A DNA stretch of 64,000 bases from Alteromonas sp. a30 (GTDB lineage Bacteria > Pseudomonadota > Gammaproteobacteria > Enterobacterales > Alteromonadaceae). The position numbers and the translations under genes are program-made. The DNA is taken from the NCBI RefSeq assembly GCF_026788005.1, contig NZ_JABEPE010000009.1:1-64000 (forward strand), written 5' to 3'. Numbering within the stretch: the stretch's first letter is position 1; each line of letters begins with the position of its first letter. The notes beneath the pieces are model-generated. The model was not told the origin of the DNA, did not search any database, and saw only the letters and a list, made by a program, of their open reading frames with translations. This document shows positions 9,144-19,739 of the stretch, piece after piece.

Positions 9144-12100
9144 GAATCCAATCTCTTATGTAGTTCCTGCACAGAAGTAACCGATTTACGATCATCTGCG
9201 GCATGAGCATTAACCGAGGCAAACGCTCCGTTCAATGTGGTTGAGTAAGGAACCTTACATTGCAATGCTTCACGGCGAATATACACGGAGTCATTAATCG
9301 CTTGGCGACCTTCCGTAGTATTAATGATGTAACAATATTCACCATTTTTTATGGCATCGACAATATTGGGACGCCCTTCAGAAACCTTATTGACCGTGGC
9401 ACAAGCCACGTTTGATTCATTCAGGACTCTGGCTGTTCCACGGGTTGCTTCAAGCTTAAAGCCTTTTTGCAGCATTGCCCGACCTAACTCAACAGCGCGT
9501 GTTTTGTCATTTTTACGGAGTGAAAGTAATACCTTACCCCGACTAGGAATAGGTTCCCCTGCCCCTAAACAAGCTTTAGCGTAGGCTTCTACGAAGCTTT
9601 CACCGACTCCCATCACTTCCCCTGTAGAACGCATTTCAGGGCCCACAAGCGGATCAACGCCATGGAATTTAGCAAAAGGAATAACCACTTCTTTCACCGA
9701 GTAATAAGGTGGAATAATCTCTTTTTCAACCTTTTGTGACAACAAACTTTGCCCAACCATCGCTCTGGCGGCAATTTTTGCTAAAGGTCGTCCCGTTGCT
9801 TTTGACACAAAAGGCGCCGTACGAGCAGCGCGAGGATTAACCTCGATGAGATACACTTCGTTATCTTTTACAGCAAACTGTGTATTCATTAAGCCAATAA
9901 CACCTAGCTCTAGTGCCATTGCTTTAACCTGCTCTCGCATAGTGTCTAACGTGTGCTCTGGCAAGCTGTAGGTCGGCAAAGAACACGCAGAATCTCCCGA
10001 GTGAACGCCTGCTTGCTCAATGTGCTCCATGATGCCACCAATGACCACATTTTCGCCATCACAAATGGCATCAACATCGACTTCTGTCGCATCGTCTAAG
10101 AAACGATCTAACAAAACAGGAGCTTCATTGGACACACTTACCGCATCAGTCAAATAGCGTTTCAAATCCTTAATGTCGTAAACAATTTCCATTGCGCGTC
10201 CTCCTAGAACATAAGAAGGACGAACAACTAATGGAAACCCTATCTGCTCGGCTTTTTCTAACGCTTCTTCCCAGCTACTAACGGTTGCATTCGCTGGTTG
10301 CTTCAACCCAAGCTTATTAACCATTTGTTGGAAGCGTTCACGATCTTCTGCCCTGTCTATGGCGTCTGGAGAAGTGCCAATAATGGGTACGCCAGCTTCT
10401 TCCAAAGCTCTCGCAAGTTTGAGCGGCGTTTGACCACCGTATTGCACAATAACGCCTTTTGGATTTTCAACACGGACGATTTCCAGTACATCTTCCAACG
10501 TAACTGGCTCAAAATACAAACGGTCGGAAGTATCATAATCGGTTGATACCGTTTCAGGGTTACAGTTCACCATAATGGTTTCGTAACCATCTTCACGTAG
10601 CGCTAACGCAGCGTGAACACAGCAATAGTCAAATTCAATACCTTGACCAATTCGGTTGGGGCCTCCACCGAGCACAATGATTTTATCTCTATCTGAAGGT
10701 TGCGCTTCACACTCTTCATCGTAAGAAGAATACATGTAAGCAGTACTGGTAGAAAACTCAGCCGCACAGGTATCAACGCGCTTGTATACGGGCATAATGC
10801 CGTTATCCCAGCGCATACTGCGAATATCGTTCTCAGAGATTTTTGTGAGCTCGGCTAAGCGAGCATCGGCGAAACCTTTACGTTTAAGACAACGCAAGAA
10901 GTCAGCGGTCAGACCGGGCGCACCGGCTTCCAATAAGCGACTTTCTTGCTCAACAAGGTCTTGAACTTGTACCAAGAACCAAGGGTCAACCATACAAAGC
11001 TCAAATACTTCATCCAGTGTCATCCCCATGCGGAATGCATCAGCGATATAGAATATACGATCTGATCCCGGTTCTTTTAATTCGCGGATAATGGTTGAGC
11101 GGTTTTCTTCATCAGAATAGTCCACATGTGAATCTAAACCGTTAACGCCAGTTTCTAACCCTCGCAACGCCTTTTGCAAGGATTCTTGGAAGTTACGACC
11201 AATTGCCATGACTTCACCAACCGATTTCATTTGCGTGGTGAGGCGATCGTTACTCCCTGCAAATTTTTCAAAGTTAAAGCGTGGAATTTTAGTCACAACA
11301 TAATCAATAGATGGCTCAAATGATGCTGGTGTTAAGCCACCAGTAATATCATTTGCGAGCTCATCGAGGGTGTAACCAACAGCAAGTTTGGCCGCAACTT
11401 TAGCAATAGGGAAGCCTGTTGCTTTTGAAGCCAATGCCGATGAACGCGATACACGCGGGTTCATTTCGATAACTACCATGCGCCCATCTTTTGGGTTTAC
11501 ACCGAATTGCACGTTAGAGCCGCCGGTTTCTACCCCTATTTCACGCAACACTGCTAATGAAGCATTACGCATTAGCTGGTATTCTTTATCGGTTAACGTT
11601 TGTGCTGGCGCAACCGTGATGGAGTCACCAGTATGCACACCCATTGGGTCGAAGTTTTCGATGGCGCACACGATAATACAATTATCGTTTTTGTCGCGTA
11701 CCACTTCCATTTCATATTCTTTCCAACCAATTAACGACTCATCAATGAGCAACTCGCTAGTCGGTGATAAATCCAAACCTCGACGACAAATTTCTTCGAA
11801 TTCTTCAACGTTGTAGGCAATGCCTCCACCTGTTCCACCCATAGTAAACGATGGACGGATGATGCAAGGGAAGCCAATACGACTCACGACATCGTGAGCT
11901 TGCTCCATGCTGTGAGCAATTTCCGCATGCGGGCATGCCAAGCCAATGTTCTTCATAGCTCGGTCGAAACGCTCTCTATCTTCTGCCTTGTCAATAGCAT
12001 CGGCCGTTGCACCAATCATTTCCACATTGAATTGCTTCAACACGCCATGTTTGTTGAGGTCAAGCGCACAGTTCAACGCGGTTTGGCCTCCCATGGTAGG

Positions 12101-12361
12101 CAAAATGGCATCAGGACGTTCTTTCTCAATAATTTTACTAACCACTTCCCAATGAATCGGTTCAATGTAAGTGGCGTCAGCCATTTCTGGATCTGTCATG
12201 ATAGTTGCAGGATTCGAGTTAACCAGAATGACTCTGTAGCCTTCCTCTCGAAGTGCTTTACAAGCCTGCGCGCCCGAATAGTCGAACTCACATGCTTGTC
12301 CGATTACGATAGGGCCTGCGCCCAGAATTAAGATGCTTTTAATATCTGTACGTTTTGGCAT
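9140..12361 (-). CDS. carB: Carbamoyl-phosphate synthase large subunit
   Basis: A 1073-residue synthetase subunit that makes carbamoyl phosphate from bicarbonate, ammonia supplied by CarA, and two ATP, feeding arginine and pyrimidine synthesis. Two homologous ATP-grasp halves are seen: [21 protein letters not shown] at the start and [19 protein letters not shown] in the middle, followed by the oligomerisation and MGS-like allosteric regions. The ATG at 12361 (MPKRTDIKS) has a GGAAG Shine-Dalgarno sequence; a candidate start 12 bp upstream lacks one. It lies 14 bp after carA and overlaps greA. Length equals the E. coli enzyme. Confidence 0.98.
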   Translation of the reverse strand: MPKRTDIKSILILGAGPIVIGQACEFDYSGAQACKALREEGYRVILVNSNPATIMTDPEMADATYIEPIHWEVVSKIIEKERPDAILPTMGGQTALNCALDLNKHGVLKQFNVEMIGATADAIDKAEDRERFDRAMKNIGLACPHAEIAHSMEQAHDVVSRIGFPCIIRPSFTMGGTGGGIAYNVEEFEEICRRGLDLSPTSELLIDESLIGWKEYEMEVVRDKNDNCIIVCAIENFDPMGVHTGDSITVAPAQTLTDKEYQLMRNASLAVLREIGVETGGSNVQFGVNPKDGRMVVIEMNPRVSRSSALASKATGFPIAKVAAKLAVGYTLDELANDITGGLTPASFEPSIDYVVTKIPRFNFEKFAGSNDRLTTQMKSVGEVMAIGRNFQESLQKALRGLETGVNGLDSHVDYSDEENRSTIIRELKEPGSDRIFYIADAFRMGMTLDEVFELCMVDPWFLVQVQDLVEQESRLLEAGAPGLTADFLRCLKRKGFADARLAELTKISENDIRSMRWDNGIMPVYKRVDTCAAEFSTSTAYMYSSYDEECEAQPSDRDKIIVLGGGPNRIGQGIEFDYCCVHAALALREDGYETIMVNCNPETVSTDYDTSDRLYFEPVTLEDVLEIVRVENPKGVIVQYGGQTPLKLARALEEAGVPIIGTSPDAIDRAEDRERFQQMVNKLGLKQPANATVSSWEEALEKAEQIGFPLVVRPSYVLGGRAMEIVYDIKDLKRYLTDAVSVSNEAPVLLDRFLDDATEVDVDAICDGENVVIGGIMEHIEQAGVHSGDSACSLPTYSLPEHTLDTMREQVKAMALELGVIGLMNTQFAVKDNEVYLIEVNPRAARTAPFVSKATGRPLAKIAARAMVGQSLLSQKVEKEIIPPYYSVKEVVIPFAKFHGVDPLVGPEMRSTGEVMGVGESFVEAYAKACLGAGEPIPSRGKVLLSLRKNDKTRAVELGRAMLQKGFKLEATRGTARVLNESNVACATVNKVSEGRPNIVDAIKNGEYCYIINTTEGRQAINDSVYIRREALQCKVPYSTTLNGAFASVNAHAADDRKSVTSVQELHKRLDS

Positions 12362-12375
12362 TGTCACTTCCAACC

Positions 12376-13506
12376 TTAAGCGCGAGCTTGCATTAATTCG
12401 ATAAACTGATCAAAAAGAGGGGCTACATCATGTGGACCGGGGCTAGCTTCTGGATGCCCTTGGAAACCAAAAGCCGGCTTATCGGTGCGTTTAACACCCT
12501 GTAACGAACCATCAAACAGTGAAATGTGTGTTACTTGTAAATTGTCTGGCAAGGCATTTTCATCCAGCGCGAACCCGTGGTTTTGACTGGTGATCATGAC
12601 ATTACCACGTTGTAAATCTTTAACGGGATGGTTGGCACCATGATGCCCAAATTTCATCTTCTGTGTTTTTGCACCGCTTGCCAAACCTAACAGTTGATGA
12701 CCCAAGCAAATACCAAATATTGGGTAGTCGGCTTCAAGCAACTCAGAAATAGCGGCAATAGCGTAATCACATGGCTCAGGATCACCGGGGCCATTTGACA
12801 AGAAAACGCCATCGGGATTTAACGCTTTCACTTCACTGGCTGGTGTTGTGGCTGGAACAACAGTAACACGGCACCCCCTATCCACTAGCATGCGTAAAAT
12901 GTTGCGTTTAACGCCAAAATCGTAGGCAACGACGTGAAAAGCGGGGTTTTCTGTCAGCGGTTGATGCCCTTCGCCTAACTTCCACACTCCAGCGTCCCAA
13001 TTAACCACGGATGTTGTTGTTACCTCTTTGGCAAGGTCCATACCTTTTAATCCGGGAAAGGCTTTTGCTTTAGCTAACGCTGCATCAATGTCGAGGTTGT
13101 CGCCTGCAATAATACAACCATTTTGCGCGCCTTTATCTCGCAGAACACGCGTTAAACGACGAGTATCAATATCAGCAATGCCGATAATGTTACGTTCTTT
13201 CAAATAATCTGAGAGGCTTTGTTGATTGCGGAAATTGCTAGCCAACAAAGGCAGGTCTCTAATGACTAAACCTTTGGCCCAAATTTTTGAAGATTCCTCA
13301 TCTTCATCATTGGTGCCTGTATTTCCGATATGTGGATAGGTTAAGGTAACGATCTGCTCGGCATAGGATGGATCTGTTAAGATTTCCTGATACCCTGTCA
13401 TTGAGGTATTAAAAACCACCTCTCCAACAGATTCTCCGAGCGCTCCAATCGCTAAACCTTTAAACACCGTTCCGTCTGCAAGCACAAGTATCGCGGGATA
13501 TGTCAA
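12376..13506 (-). CDS. carA: Carbamoyl-phosphate synthase small subunit (TTG start)
   Basis: A 376-residue glutamine amidotransferase subunit that releases ammonia from glutamine and passes it through a tunnel to CarB. The N-terminal CPSase domain includes [20 protein letters not shown]; the class I amidotransferase domain has the nucleophile motif [10 protein letters not shown] and the His/Glu motif [13 protein letters not shown]. Translation starts at TTG (13506), preceded at 5 nt by a perfect AGGAGG, which decides the start. An intrinsic terminator hairpin stands only about 46 bp upstream of the start codon, suggesting leader attenuation or a tight boundary with dapB. Confidence 0.97.
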   Translation of the reverse strand: MTYPAILVLADGTVFKGLAIGALGESVGEVVFNTSMTGYQEILTDPSYAEQIVTLTYPHIGNTGTNDEDEESSKIWAKGLVIRDLPLLASNFRNQQSLSDYLKERNIIGIADIDTRRLTRVLRDKGAQNGCIIAGDNLDIDAALAKAKAFPGLKGMDLAKEVTTTSVVNWDAGVWKLGEGHQPLTENPAFHVVAYDFGVKRNILRMLVDRGCRVTVVPATTPASEVKALNPDGVFLSNGPGDPEPCDYAIAAISELLEADYPIFGICLGHQLLGLASGAKTQKMKFGHHGANHPVKDLQRGNVMITSQNHGFALDENALPDNLQVTHISLFDGSLQGVKRTDKPAFGFQGHPEASPGPHDVAPLFDQFIELMQARA

Positions 13507-13552
13507 CTGAGCCTCCTAAAAAGTCTACTTCTGGCTAATAAACTCACACCCA

Positions 13553-13590
13553 TAAAAAACGGGATGCCAACCGAAGCTGACAACCCGTTT
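13553..13590 (-). terminator. Terminator hairpin in the dapB-carA gap (possible carA attenuator)
   Basis: On the minus strand AAACGGG, a T/T mismatch and TGTCAGC pair with GTTGGCA and CCCGTTT around a TTCG tetraloop (two G-T wobbles), followed by six T. A -10-like TATAGA sits at 13657-13662, upstream of the hairpin, so a transcript from it would have to pass this terminator to reach carA. It could be the dapB terminator or a pyrimidine- or arginine-responsive attenuator; the sequence alone does not decide. Confidence 0.8.
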
Positions 13591-13755
13591 ATATGAATGT
13601 AAAAAAATCTTCTTGCAATTTAGGCTCTACCCAAATTTCCGGCAAATTCCGCGCATTCTATATGAAGCTCGCAACACACGCTAGTGGAAAATGACATTTT
13701 TTATGGTTTTAGCGACTTCATCTCAAAATACCCTCGAAAGCGCCAAAAATCTAAT

Positions 13756-14562
13756 TTATTTCAACCCTAATGCGTCTAGCATGTCGTACTTTCCTTTATT
13801 TTTTCCTGCTAACCATTTCGCTGCCCGAACGGCGCCAAAGGCAAAAGTAAGGCGGCTCGATGCTTTGTGTGTCAATTCAATACGCTCACCAATATCGGCA
13901 AACCAAACGGTATGCTCACCAACCACATCACCGGCTCGTATAGTAGCGAAGCCAATGGTTTCTTGAGAACGTTCCCCAGTATCGCCTTCTCTGCCGTAAA
14001 CTGCACATTCATCAAGATCGCGATTTAATTCGTCAGCAATAACTTCGCCTAAGGCCATTGCGGTCCCCGAAGGTGCGTCCTTTTTGAAACGATGATGTGC
14101 TTCCCAAATTTCAATATCCGCAGAGTGGCCCATCACACGGGCAGTTTGACGAGCCAAATTAAATAGAAGATTCACACCTACACTCATATTAGCAGAAAAT
14201 AAAACGGGTATATGTTGAGCTGCTGCATCTATCGCTTTCTTTTGTACTTGATTCAAGCCAGTAGTGCCAATTACCACGGCTTTTTTATTTTCAACACACC
14301 ACGCCAAATTACTTTCAAGGGTTTCAGGTAGGGTAAAATCGATCATGACGTCAATGGCATTTGGATCAACGCTTTCTTTGGACGAGGTAATCACCGCATT
14401 TTTGCCAATCCCAGCAAGTTCACCAACATCAATACCTTTAACAGAGGAGTTGGGTCTAACAATTGCAGCCGTAAGCTGTGTATCTTCATCTTGGGAAATA
14501 GCTTCAACTAACACTCTCCCCATGCGCCCATTGGCACCAAATATTCCCAACTTGACAGTCAT
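13756..14562 (-). CDS. dapB: 4-hydroxy-tetrahydrodipicolinate reductase
   Basis: A 268-residue NAD(P)H-dependent enzyme of the diaminopimelate/lysine pathway. The Rossmann motif GIFGANGRMGR is at the N-terminus, the catalytic His-Lys region appears as EAHHRFKKDAPSGTA, and the C-terminal dimerisation end is intact. The ATG at 14562 (MTVKLG) has an AGAAGG Shine-Dalgarno sequence; the earlier in-frame ATG at 14601 lies against the dnaJ terminator. It follows dnaJ and precedes carA, as in many gammaproteobacteria. Confidence 0.97.
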   Translation of the reverse strand: MTVKLGIFGANGRMGRVLVEAISQDEDTQLTAAIVRPNSSVKGIDVGELAGIGKNAVITSSKESVDPNAIDVMIDFTLPETLESNLAWCVENKKAVVIGTTGLNQVQKKAIDAAAQHIPVLFSANMSVGVNLLFNLARQTARVMGHSADIEIWEAHHRFKKDAPSGTAMALGEVIADELNRDLDECAVYGREGDTGERSQETIGFATIRAGDVVGEHTVWFADIGERIELTHKASSRLTFAFGAVRAAKWLAGKNKGKYDMLDALGLK

Positions 14563-14606
14563 GTTTAACCTTCTTTGCTGACGACTCAAATAAGGCCACA
14601 CAATAC

Positions 14607-14645
14607 AAAAAAAGCCCCGTCATTCCTAGTCAATAACGGGGCTTC
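14607..14645 (-). terminator. Rho-independent terminator after dnaJ
   Basis: On the minus strand AGCCCCGT and ACGGGGCT form an 8-bp GC-rich stem, followed by seven T. It lies 20 bp past the dnaJ stop codon and ends the grpE-dnaK-dnaJ group. Confidence 0.92.
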
Positions 14646-14666
14646 ATTGAGATTTGAGTATTAATT

Positions 14667-15794
14667 TTAACTCGTTAAATCGTCAAAGAACTTTTTCACG
14701 TTGTCGAAAAAGCCTTTTTCTTTTGGACGATACTTAGCGGAGTCTTTTCCCATTGATGATTCAAATTCTTCAAGCAATTCTTTTTGCTTAGCTGTTAAAT
14801 TAACAGGCGTTTCAACAGCGACTTTACACATCAAGTCACCCACTGCACCACTGCGTACAGACTTCACGCCTTTCCCACGCAAACGGAACATTTTTCCAGT
14901 TTGGGTTTCTGTGGGGATTTTTAACTTCACTTGACCATCTAAGGTCGGCACTTCAATTTCGCCACCTAAAGCAGCCTTAGTGAAGCTCAACGGCACTTCG
15001 CAATACAAGTTGTTGCCATCTCGAACAAAAATATCGTGCTCGCGAACATGAACTTGCACGTACAAATCGCCTGACGGCGCACCATTCTCACCCGCTTCAC
15101 CTTCACCTGATAAGCGAATACGGTCGCCGGTATCAACGCCAGCAGGAACTTTAACTGAAAGCGTTTTGGTTTTCTCAACGCGTCCTTGACCATGACAACT
15201 GCGGCAAGGATCACTAATAATGGTGCCTTTACCTGAACAAGTTGGACAAGTTTGCTGTACCGCGAAGAAACCTTGACGCATCTGCACTTGACCATTTCCG
15301 TGACATGTTGGACAAGTTTTAGGAGATGACCCTTTTTTCGCGCCAGAACCATCGCAAGTTTCGCAGCCGACTAACGTTGGGACTTTAATCTCAACATCCT
15401 TTCCGCGAACGGCTTCTTCCAATGTCAGCTCGAGGTTGTAACGTAAATCGGCTCCTTGACGGGCTCGTTGTCTGCCACCACCGCGACCGCCACCGAAAAT
15501 ATCACCGAATACATCACCGAAAATATCTCCGAAGTCTGCCGCTCCTGCGCCCGCTGCGCCACGGTTAGGATCAACACCAGCGTGACCATAACGGTCATAA
15601 GCAGCCCGCTTATTTTCATTCATGAGGATTTCGTGGGCTTCTTGGATTTCCTTAAACTTCTCTTCCTTTTCTTTGTCGCCAGCAGTTCTATCTGGGTGAT
15701 ACTTCATAGCCAAACGTTTGTAAGCTTTTTTAATATCCCGCTCACTCGCATCTTTAGCTACACCTAACACTTCATAATAATCACGTTTCGACAT
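14667..15794 (-). CDS. dnaJ: Chaperone protein DnaJ
   Basis: A 375-residue type I Hsp40 co-chaperone that delivers substrates to DnaK and stimulates its ATPase. J domain (1-70) with the essential HPD in [10 protein letters not shown], a Gly/Phe-rich linker (about 76-107), a zinc-finger region with four CxxCxGxG repeats ([32 protein letters not shown]), then the C-terminal substrate-binding domain. Length is typical (E. coli 376). It follows dnaK after 178 bp that contain a GC-rich hairpin. Confidence 0.99.
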   Translation of the reverse strand: MSKRDYYEVLGVAKDASERDIKKAYKRLAMKYHPDRTAGDKEKEEKFKEIQEAHEILMNENKRAAYDRYGHAGVDPNRGAAGAGAADFGDIFGDVFGDIFGGGRGGGRQRARQGADLRYNLELTLEEAVRGKDVEIKVPTLVGCETCDGSGAKKGSSPKTCPTCHGNGQVQMRQGFFAVQQTCPTCSGKGTIISDPCRSCHGQGRVEKTKTLSVKVPAGVDTGDRIRLSGEGEAGENGAPSGDLYVQVHVREHDIFVRDGNNLYCEVPLSFTKAALGGEIEVPTLDGQVKLKIPTETQTGKMFRLRGKGVKSVRSGAVGDLMCKVAVETPVNLTAKQKELLEEFESSMGKDSAKYRPKEKGFFDNVKKFFDDLTS

Positions 15795-15884
15795 AGAGAT
15801 GATATCTTCCGGTTAATGCGTGCCTCTATGGCAACTTTAAAATTCTCTTACAACGACTGTTAAGCATCACGCTTACAAATAAAT

Positions 15885-15914
15885 GCGGGCGCAAGAACTT
15901 AATCAGACGCCCGC
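15885..15914. other. GC-rich hairpin between dnaK and dnaJ
   Basis: GCGGGCG (15885-15891) and CGCCCGC (15908-15914) form a perfect 7-bp GC stem with a 16-nt loop. There is no strong T run on either side, so it is a weak terminator or an mRNA-processing or stability element that could lower dnaJ expression relative to dnaK. Confidence 0.5.
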
Positions 15915-15972
15915 TTAATCGTACTCATATGAGACGGTGTATTTCACCGCCTCTATTGCTTACGCTCGACGA

Positions 15973-17910
15973 TTACTTTTTGTCGTCTTTCACTTCTTCA
16001 AACTCAGCATCGACAACATCGTCATCTTTGCTTGATTGGCTATTACCAGAACTTGCACCAGCATCTGCACCACCTGCTGCTTGCTCAGCAGACGCTTTTG
16101 CTTGTGCCATCTCCATTAACTTGGAAGATGCCTGCATCAACTCTTGAGTTTTTGCATCAATCTCTTCTTTATCGCCAGATTTAATAGCCGTTTCCAGCGC
16201 AGAGATTGCCGTTTCAATTGCTTCTTTATCTTCTGCCGGAAGCGCATCACCAGCCTCTTCTAACTGCTTACGCGTACCATGAACAACTGCATCGGCTTGG
16301 TTACGAGCTTGTACTAACTCTTCAAACTTTTGGTCTTCTGCAGCGTTGGCTTCCGCATCACGCACCATTGCTTCGACTTCGTCTTCACTCAAACCAGAAG
16401 ATGCTTGGATCGTAATCTTCTGTTCTTTGCCAGTATCTTTGTCTTTAGCAGAAACGTGCAGGATACCGTCGGCATCAATGTCGAATGTTACTTCGATTTG
16501 TGGCTCTCCACGACGTCCCGGACGAATCCCTTCTAGGTTAAACTGACCAAGAGATTTGTTACCCGCGGCCTGCTTACGCTCACCTTGTAATACGTGAACC
16601 GTCACCGCTGATTGATTATCTTCTGCGGTAGAGAATGTTTGCGACTTCTTCGTTGGAATAGTCGTATTCTTTTCAATCAGCGCTGTCATGACTCCACCCA
16701 TGGTTTCGATACCAAGAGAAAGAGGCGAGACATCTAATAGTAGTACGTCTTTTACATCACCAGACAATACACCACCTTGGATAGAAGCGCCTAATGCGAC
16801 AGCTTCATCAGGGTTGACGTCTTTTCTAGGCTCTTTGCCAAAGAATTCAGAAACGTATTTCTGAACAAGTGGCATACGTGTTTGACCACCAACCAAGATA
16901 ATATCGTTTACTTCACTTACCGATAAACCTGCGTCAGATAACGCTTGTTTTACAGGCTCAAGCGACTCTTTAACCATGTCTTCCACTAACGACTCTAACT
17001 TAGAGCGTGTGACTTTAATGGTTAAATGTTTAGGACCCGAAGCATCTGCGGTAATGTACGGCAAGTTAACTTCCGTTTGTTGCGCAGAAGAAAGCTCAAT
17101 TTTTGCTTTTTCACCAGCTTCTTTCAAACGCTGCATTGCTAACGGATCTTTACGAAGATCAACACCTTGGTCTTTCTTGAATTCATCAACCAAGTAGTTA
17201 ATAACACGGTTATCGAAATCTTCACCACCTAAGTGCGTATCACCATTAGTCGCTAATACTTCAAATGTGTGCTCACCTTCTACTTCATCAATTTCGATGA
17301 TAGAAATATCAAAAGTACCGCCACCTAAGTCGTATACCGCTACTACGTTGTCGCCTTTTTTCTTATCCATACCATAAGCAAGAGCAGCAGCAGTCGGCTC
17401 ATTGATAATACGCTTAACTTCTAAACCAGCGATACGGCCTGCATCTTTGGTTGCTTGACGCTGAGAATCATTAAAGTAAGCAGGTACAGTAATTACAGCT
17501 TCTGTTACTGGTTCGCCCAAGTAATCTTCTGCTGTTTTCTTCATTTTTTTCAATACTTCGGCAGACACTTGTGGCGGAGCCATTTTGTTGCCTTTGGCTT
17601 CAACCCATGCGTCACCATTATCCGCTTTCGCGATAGTAAACGGCATGATGTCGATGTCACGCTGGACTTCTTTGTCTTCAAAACGACGCCCAATCAAACG
17701 TTTGATTGCATACAACGTGTTTTTAGGATTAGTCACCGCCTGACGTTTCGCCGGCTGACCAACTAAGGTTTCGCCGTCGTCTGTGTAAGCAATAATAGAA
17801 GGGGTCGTACGATCACCTTCTGCATTCTCAATTACCTTAGGAGCATCGCCATCTAAAACGGCTACACAAGAGTTAGTGGTTCCTAAGTCAATACCAATGA
17901 TTCTACCCAT
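15973..17910 (-). CDS. dnaK: Chaperone protein DnaK (Hsp70)
   Basis: A 645-residue Hsp70. The nucleotide-binding domain starts [18 protein letters not shown] and contains [10 protein letters not shown] and the adenosine-binding [10 protein letters not shown]; the linker [16 protein letters not shown] is followed by the substrate-binding domain and helical lid. The C-terminus ends in an acidic tail like the EEVKDKK of E. coli. It works with DnaJ and GrpE, encoded on either side. A sigma-32-like promoter is found upstream, and GGAG precedes the ATG. Confidence 0.99.
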   Translation of the reverse strand: MGRIIGIDLGTTNSCVAVLDGDAPKVIENAEGDRTTPSIIAYTDDGETLVGQPAKRQAVTNPKNTLYAIKRLIGRRFEDKEVQRDIDIMPFTIAKADNGDAWVEAKGNKMAPPQVSAEVLKKMKKTAEDYLGEPVTEAVITVPAYFNDSQRQATKDAGRIAGLEVKRIINEPTAAALAYGMDKKKGDNVVAVYDLGGGTFDISIIEIDEVEGEHTFEVLATNGDTHLGGEDFDNRVINYLVDEFKKDQGVDLRKDPLAMQRLKEAGEKAKIELSSAQQTEVNLPYITADASGPKHLTIKVTRSKLESLVEDMVKESLEPVKQALSDAGLSVSEVNDIILVGGQTRMPLVQKYVSEFFGKEPRKDVNPDEAVALGASIQGGVLSGDVKDVLLLDVSPLSLGIETMGGVMTALIEKNTTIPTKKSQTFSTAEDNQSAVTVHVLQGERKQAAGNKSLGQFNLEGIRPGRRGEPQIEVTFDIDADGILHVSAKDKDTGKEQKITIQASSGLSEDEVEAMVRDAEANAAEDQKFEELVQARNQADAVVHGTRKQLEEAGDALPAEDKEAIETAISALETAIKSGDKEEIDAKTQELMQASSKLMEMAQAKASAEQAAGGADAGASSGNSQSSKDDDVVDAEFEEVKDDKK

Positions 17911-17953
17911 CAGATTTCTCCAACTACAAATTCTTTAAAACTGTACTTTTAGT

Positions 17954-17977
17954 GGGGGTTTATTTTGCTTTTTCAAC
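17954..17977 (-). promoter_or_regulatory. Sigma-32-like promoter for dnaK
   Basis: On the minus strand GTTGAA (17977-17972), a 13-bp spacer and CCCCCAC (17958-17952) resemble the heat-shock promoter consensus, about 45-65 bp upstream of the dnaK ATG. It suggests dnaK can be transcribed separately from grpE. Confidence 0.55.
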
Positions 17978-18009
17978 TTTTAACAACAAAAAAACCAAAC
18001 CCGGTTCAA

Positions 18010-18627
18010 TTAAACTTCTACATCAACATTATTTTCTGGTGACTTTGACACCATCACCATTGCTGGTCTTAACAAACGTCCGTTAATAAGGTACCCCTTC
18101 TGCATTACCGCCATAACCGTATTCGGCGCATGCTCTGCTGATTCTTGCATGGACATGGCTTGATGTTGTTCTGGGTTAAACGGTTGCCCTTGCGGATCAA
18201 TAGGTGTAATTCCAAATTTTTCAACTGTACTGATAAAAGATTTATACGTAATTTCGATACCTTCTATCACTGCTTTTAATGCATCGTCCGAAGCGTTAGT
18301 TGATTGCAATGCTCGTTCAAGGTTATCTACGACGTTAATCAACTCGCCAGCAAAACCTTCCAACGCAAACTTACGTGCTTTTTCAACTTCACCGGAAGCG
18401 CGTCTGCGTGCATTTTCAGCTTCGGCTTTCGCACGAAGTACGCCATCTTTCTGCTCATTAATCGTGGCTTCGGCTTTCGCTAATGCCGCTTCAAGTTCTT
18501 GAATTCTTGCTTCATCAACCGTTAAACCATCAACATTTCCTTGATTCGATTGATCCGCATCGTTTACTTGTTCTTGACCTGAATTGACGTCCTGAACATT
18601 TTCTTCATTCTGAGGCTCATTACTCAT
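18010..18627 (-). CDS. grpE: Nucleotide exchange factor GrpE
   Basis: A 205-residue thermosensor and ADP-release factor for DnaK. After an acidic, Gln/Asn-rich disordered start comes a long coiled coil (about 40-100, [18 protein letters not shown] onward) and a beta-wing domain with [21 protein letters not shown], the family signature. The ATG at 18627 (MSNEPQ) has AGGAAG spaced 7 nt; an upstream in-frame ATG at 18699 would lie on the sigma-32 promoter and is rejected. Confidence 0.97.
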   Translation of the reverse strand: MSNEPQNEENVQDVNSGQEQVNDADQSNQGNVDGLTVDEARIQELEAALAKAEATINEQKDGVLRAKAEAENARRRASGEVEKARKFALEGFAGELINVVDNLERALQSTNASDDALKAVIEGIEITYKSFISTVEKFGITPIDPQGQPFNPEQHQAMSMQESAEHAPNTVMAVMQKGYLINGRLLRPAMVMVSKSPENNVDVEV

Positions 18628-18670
18628 CGAAATACTTCCTAATCTGTATGCAAAAAATGGGATTGCGGCT

Positions 18671-18700
18671 ATAGATGGGGATACTTTGTTACGATTCAAG
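18671..18700 (-). promoter_or_regulatory. Sigma-32 promoter for grpE
   Basis: On the minus strand CTTGAA (18700-18695), a 14-bp spacer and CCCCATCTAT (18680-18671) match the E. coli heat-shock consensus almost perfectly. It starts about 45 bp upstream of the grpE start codon in the grpE-nadK divergent gap. Confidence 0.85.
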
Positions 18701-18788
18701 CAATAATTTGCATAGATTTTTTGTTTATTTGCTTTACGGCAACAATTTACGCTAGTTTAATGCTAGTTTTTACGATTCCCTTACACCT

Positions 18789-19670
18789 ATGCATCACGAA
18801 TTTAAAACTATCGGCCTAATTGGCAAGCCGAATCACCCCGGTGCAAATGAGAGCCTTCAAATTCTATACAACTATCTGATCAAGCATGGCTACAACGTGG
18901 TTCTAGAAGAACGCGTTGCTGATGACTTAAATAGCCCAGAAGCAGAAGTGTTAGATTTAGTTTCTATCGGAAAACGCTCACAGCTAGCAATTGTCGTGGG
19001 AGGTGATGGCAATATGCTTGGCGCCGCGCGAGTGTTGTCGCGCTTTAACGTTTGTGTGGTCGGCGTTAACCGTGGCAATTTGGGCTTTTTAACCGATATT
19101 AGTCCAGACGAAATCGAAAAAGAAATGGATGAGATTTTGTCTGGTAATTTCGAACTAGAACAACGTTTCTTATTAGAAGTTGAAGTGCATCGACATGACA
19201 AAATTCGCAGTAGTAACGCTGCGGTGAATGAAGCAGTGCTGCATCACACCAAAGTCGCACACATGATGGAATTTGAACTACATGTAGATGATGAATATGT
19301 GTTCACACAACGCTCAGATGGCTTAATCATTGCCACGCCAACAGGCTCAACGGCTTATTCACTATCTGGGGGAGGACCCATTCTCACTCCAAACTTGGAT
19401 GCTCTTAGCATTGTTCCCATGTTTCCGCATACGCTGAGTAGCCGTCCTATCGTAGTGGATGCAAACAGTAGAATAAAACTGAAAGTATCACCAGAAAATG
19501 CCGAAAACCAAACGGTGAGTTGTGATGGACATGTAATGTTGTCAGTGTTACCCGGTGATGAAATCCATATTCATAAAAACCCCAATAAATTATCACTCGT
19601 TCACCCAAAAAGTTATAATTATTTCAATGTGTTAAGAAAGAAATTAAGCTGGGGTAGTAAACTTTACTAG
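18789..19670 (+). CDS. nadK: NAD kinase
   Basis: A 293-residue ATP-NAD kinase that phosphorylates NAD to NADP. The family motif [13 protein letters not shown] (GGDGT/N loop) is at about 73-85, with the conserved NxE region in AVNEAVLHH and [15 protein letters not shown] further on. Length is close to E. coli NadK (292). It is divergent from grpE and followed by recN, the usual order in this class. Confidence 0.97.
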   Translation: MHHEFKTIGLIGKPNHPGANESLQILYNYLIKHGYNVVLEERVADDLNSPEAEVLDLVSIGKRSQLAIVVGGDGNMLGAARVLSRFNVCVVGVNRGNLGFLTDISPDEIEKEMDEILSGNFELEQRFLLEVEVHRHDKIRSSNAAVNEAVLHHTKVAHMMEFELHVDDEYVFTQRSDGLIIATPTGSTAYSLSGGGPILTPNLDALSIVPMFPHTLSSRPIVVDANSRIKLKVSPENAENQTVSCDGHVMLSVLPGDEIHIHKNPNKLSLVHPKSYNYFNVLRKKLSWGSKLY

Positions 19671-19715
19671 AACAAATACTAGACATTTTTAAATTTATGG
19701 ATATATTTACAGTAC

Positions 19716-19731
19716 CTGTTTATTTATACAT
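19716..19731 (+). promoter_or_regulatory. LexA (SOS) box upstream of recN
   Basis: CTGT-N8-ACAT, one base off the symmetric consensus CTGT-N8-ACAG, with an AT-rich core, 9 bp before the recN ATG. A plausible promoter (TAGACA, 16-bp spacer, TATATT) lies just upstream, so LexA bound here would block early transcription. recN is a strongly LexA-controlled gene in E. coli. Confidence 0.7.
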
Positions 19732-19739
19732 GACTTGTT

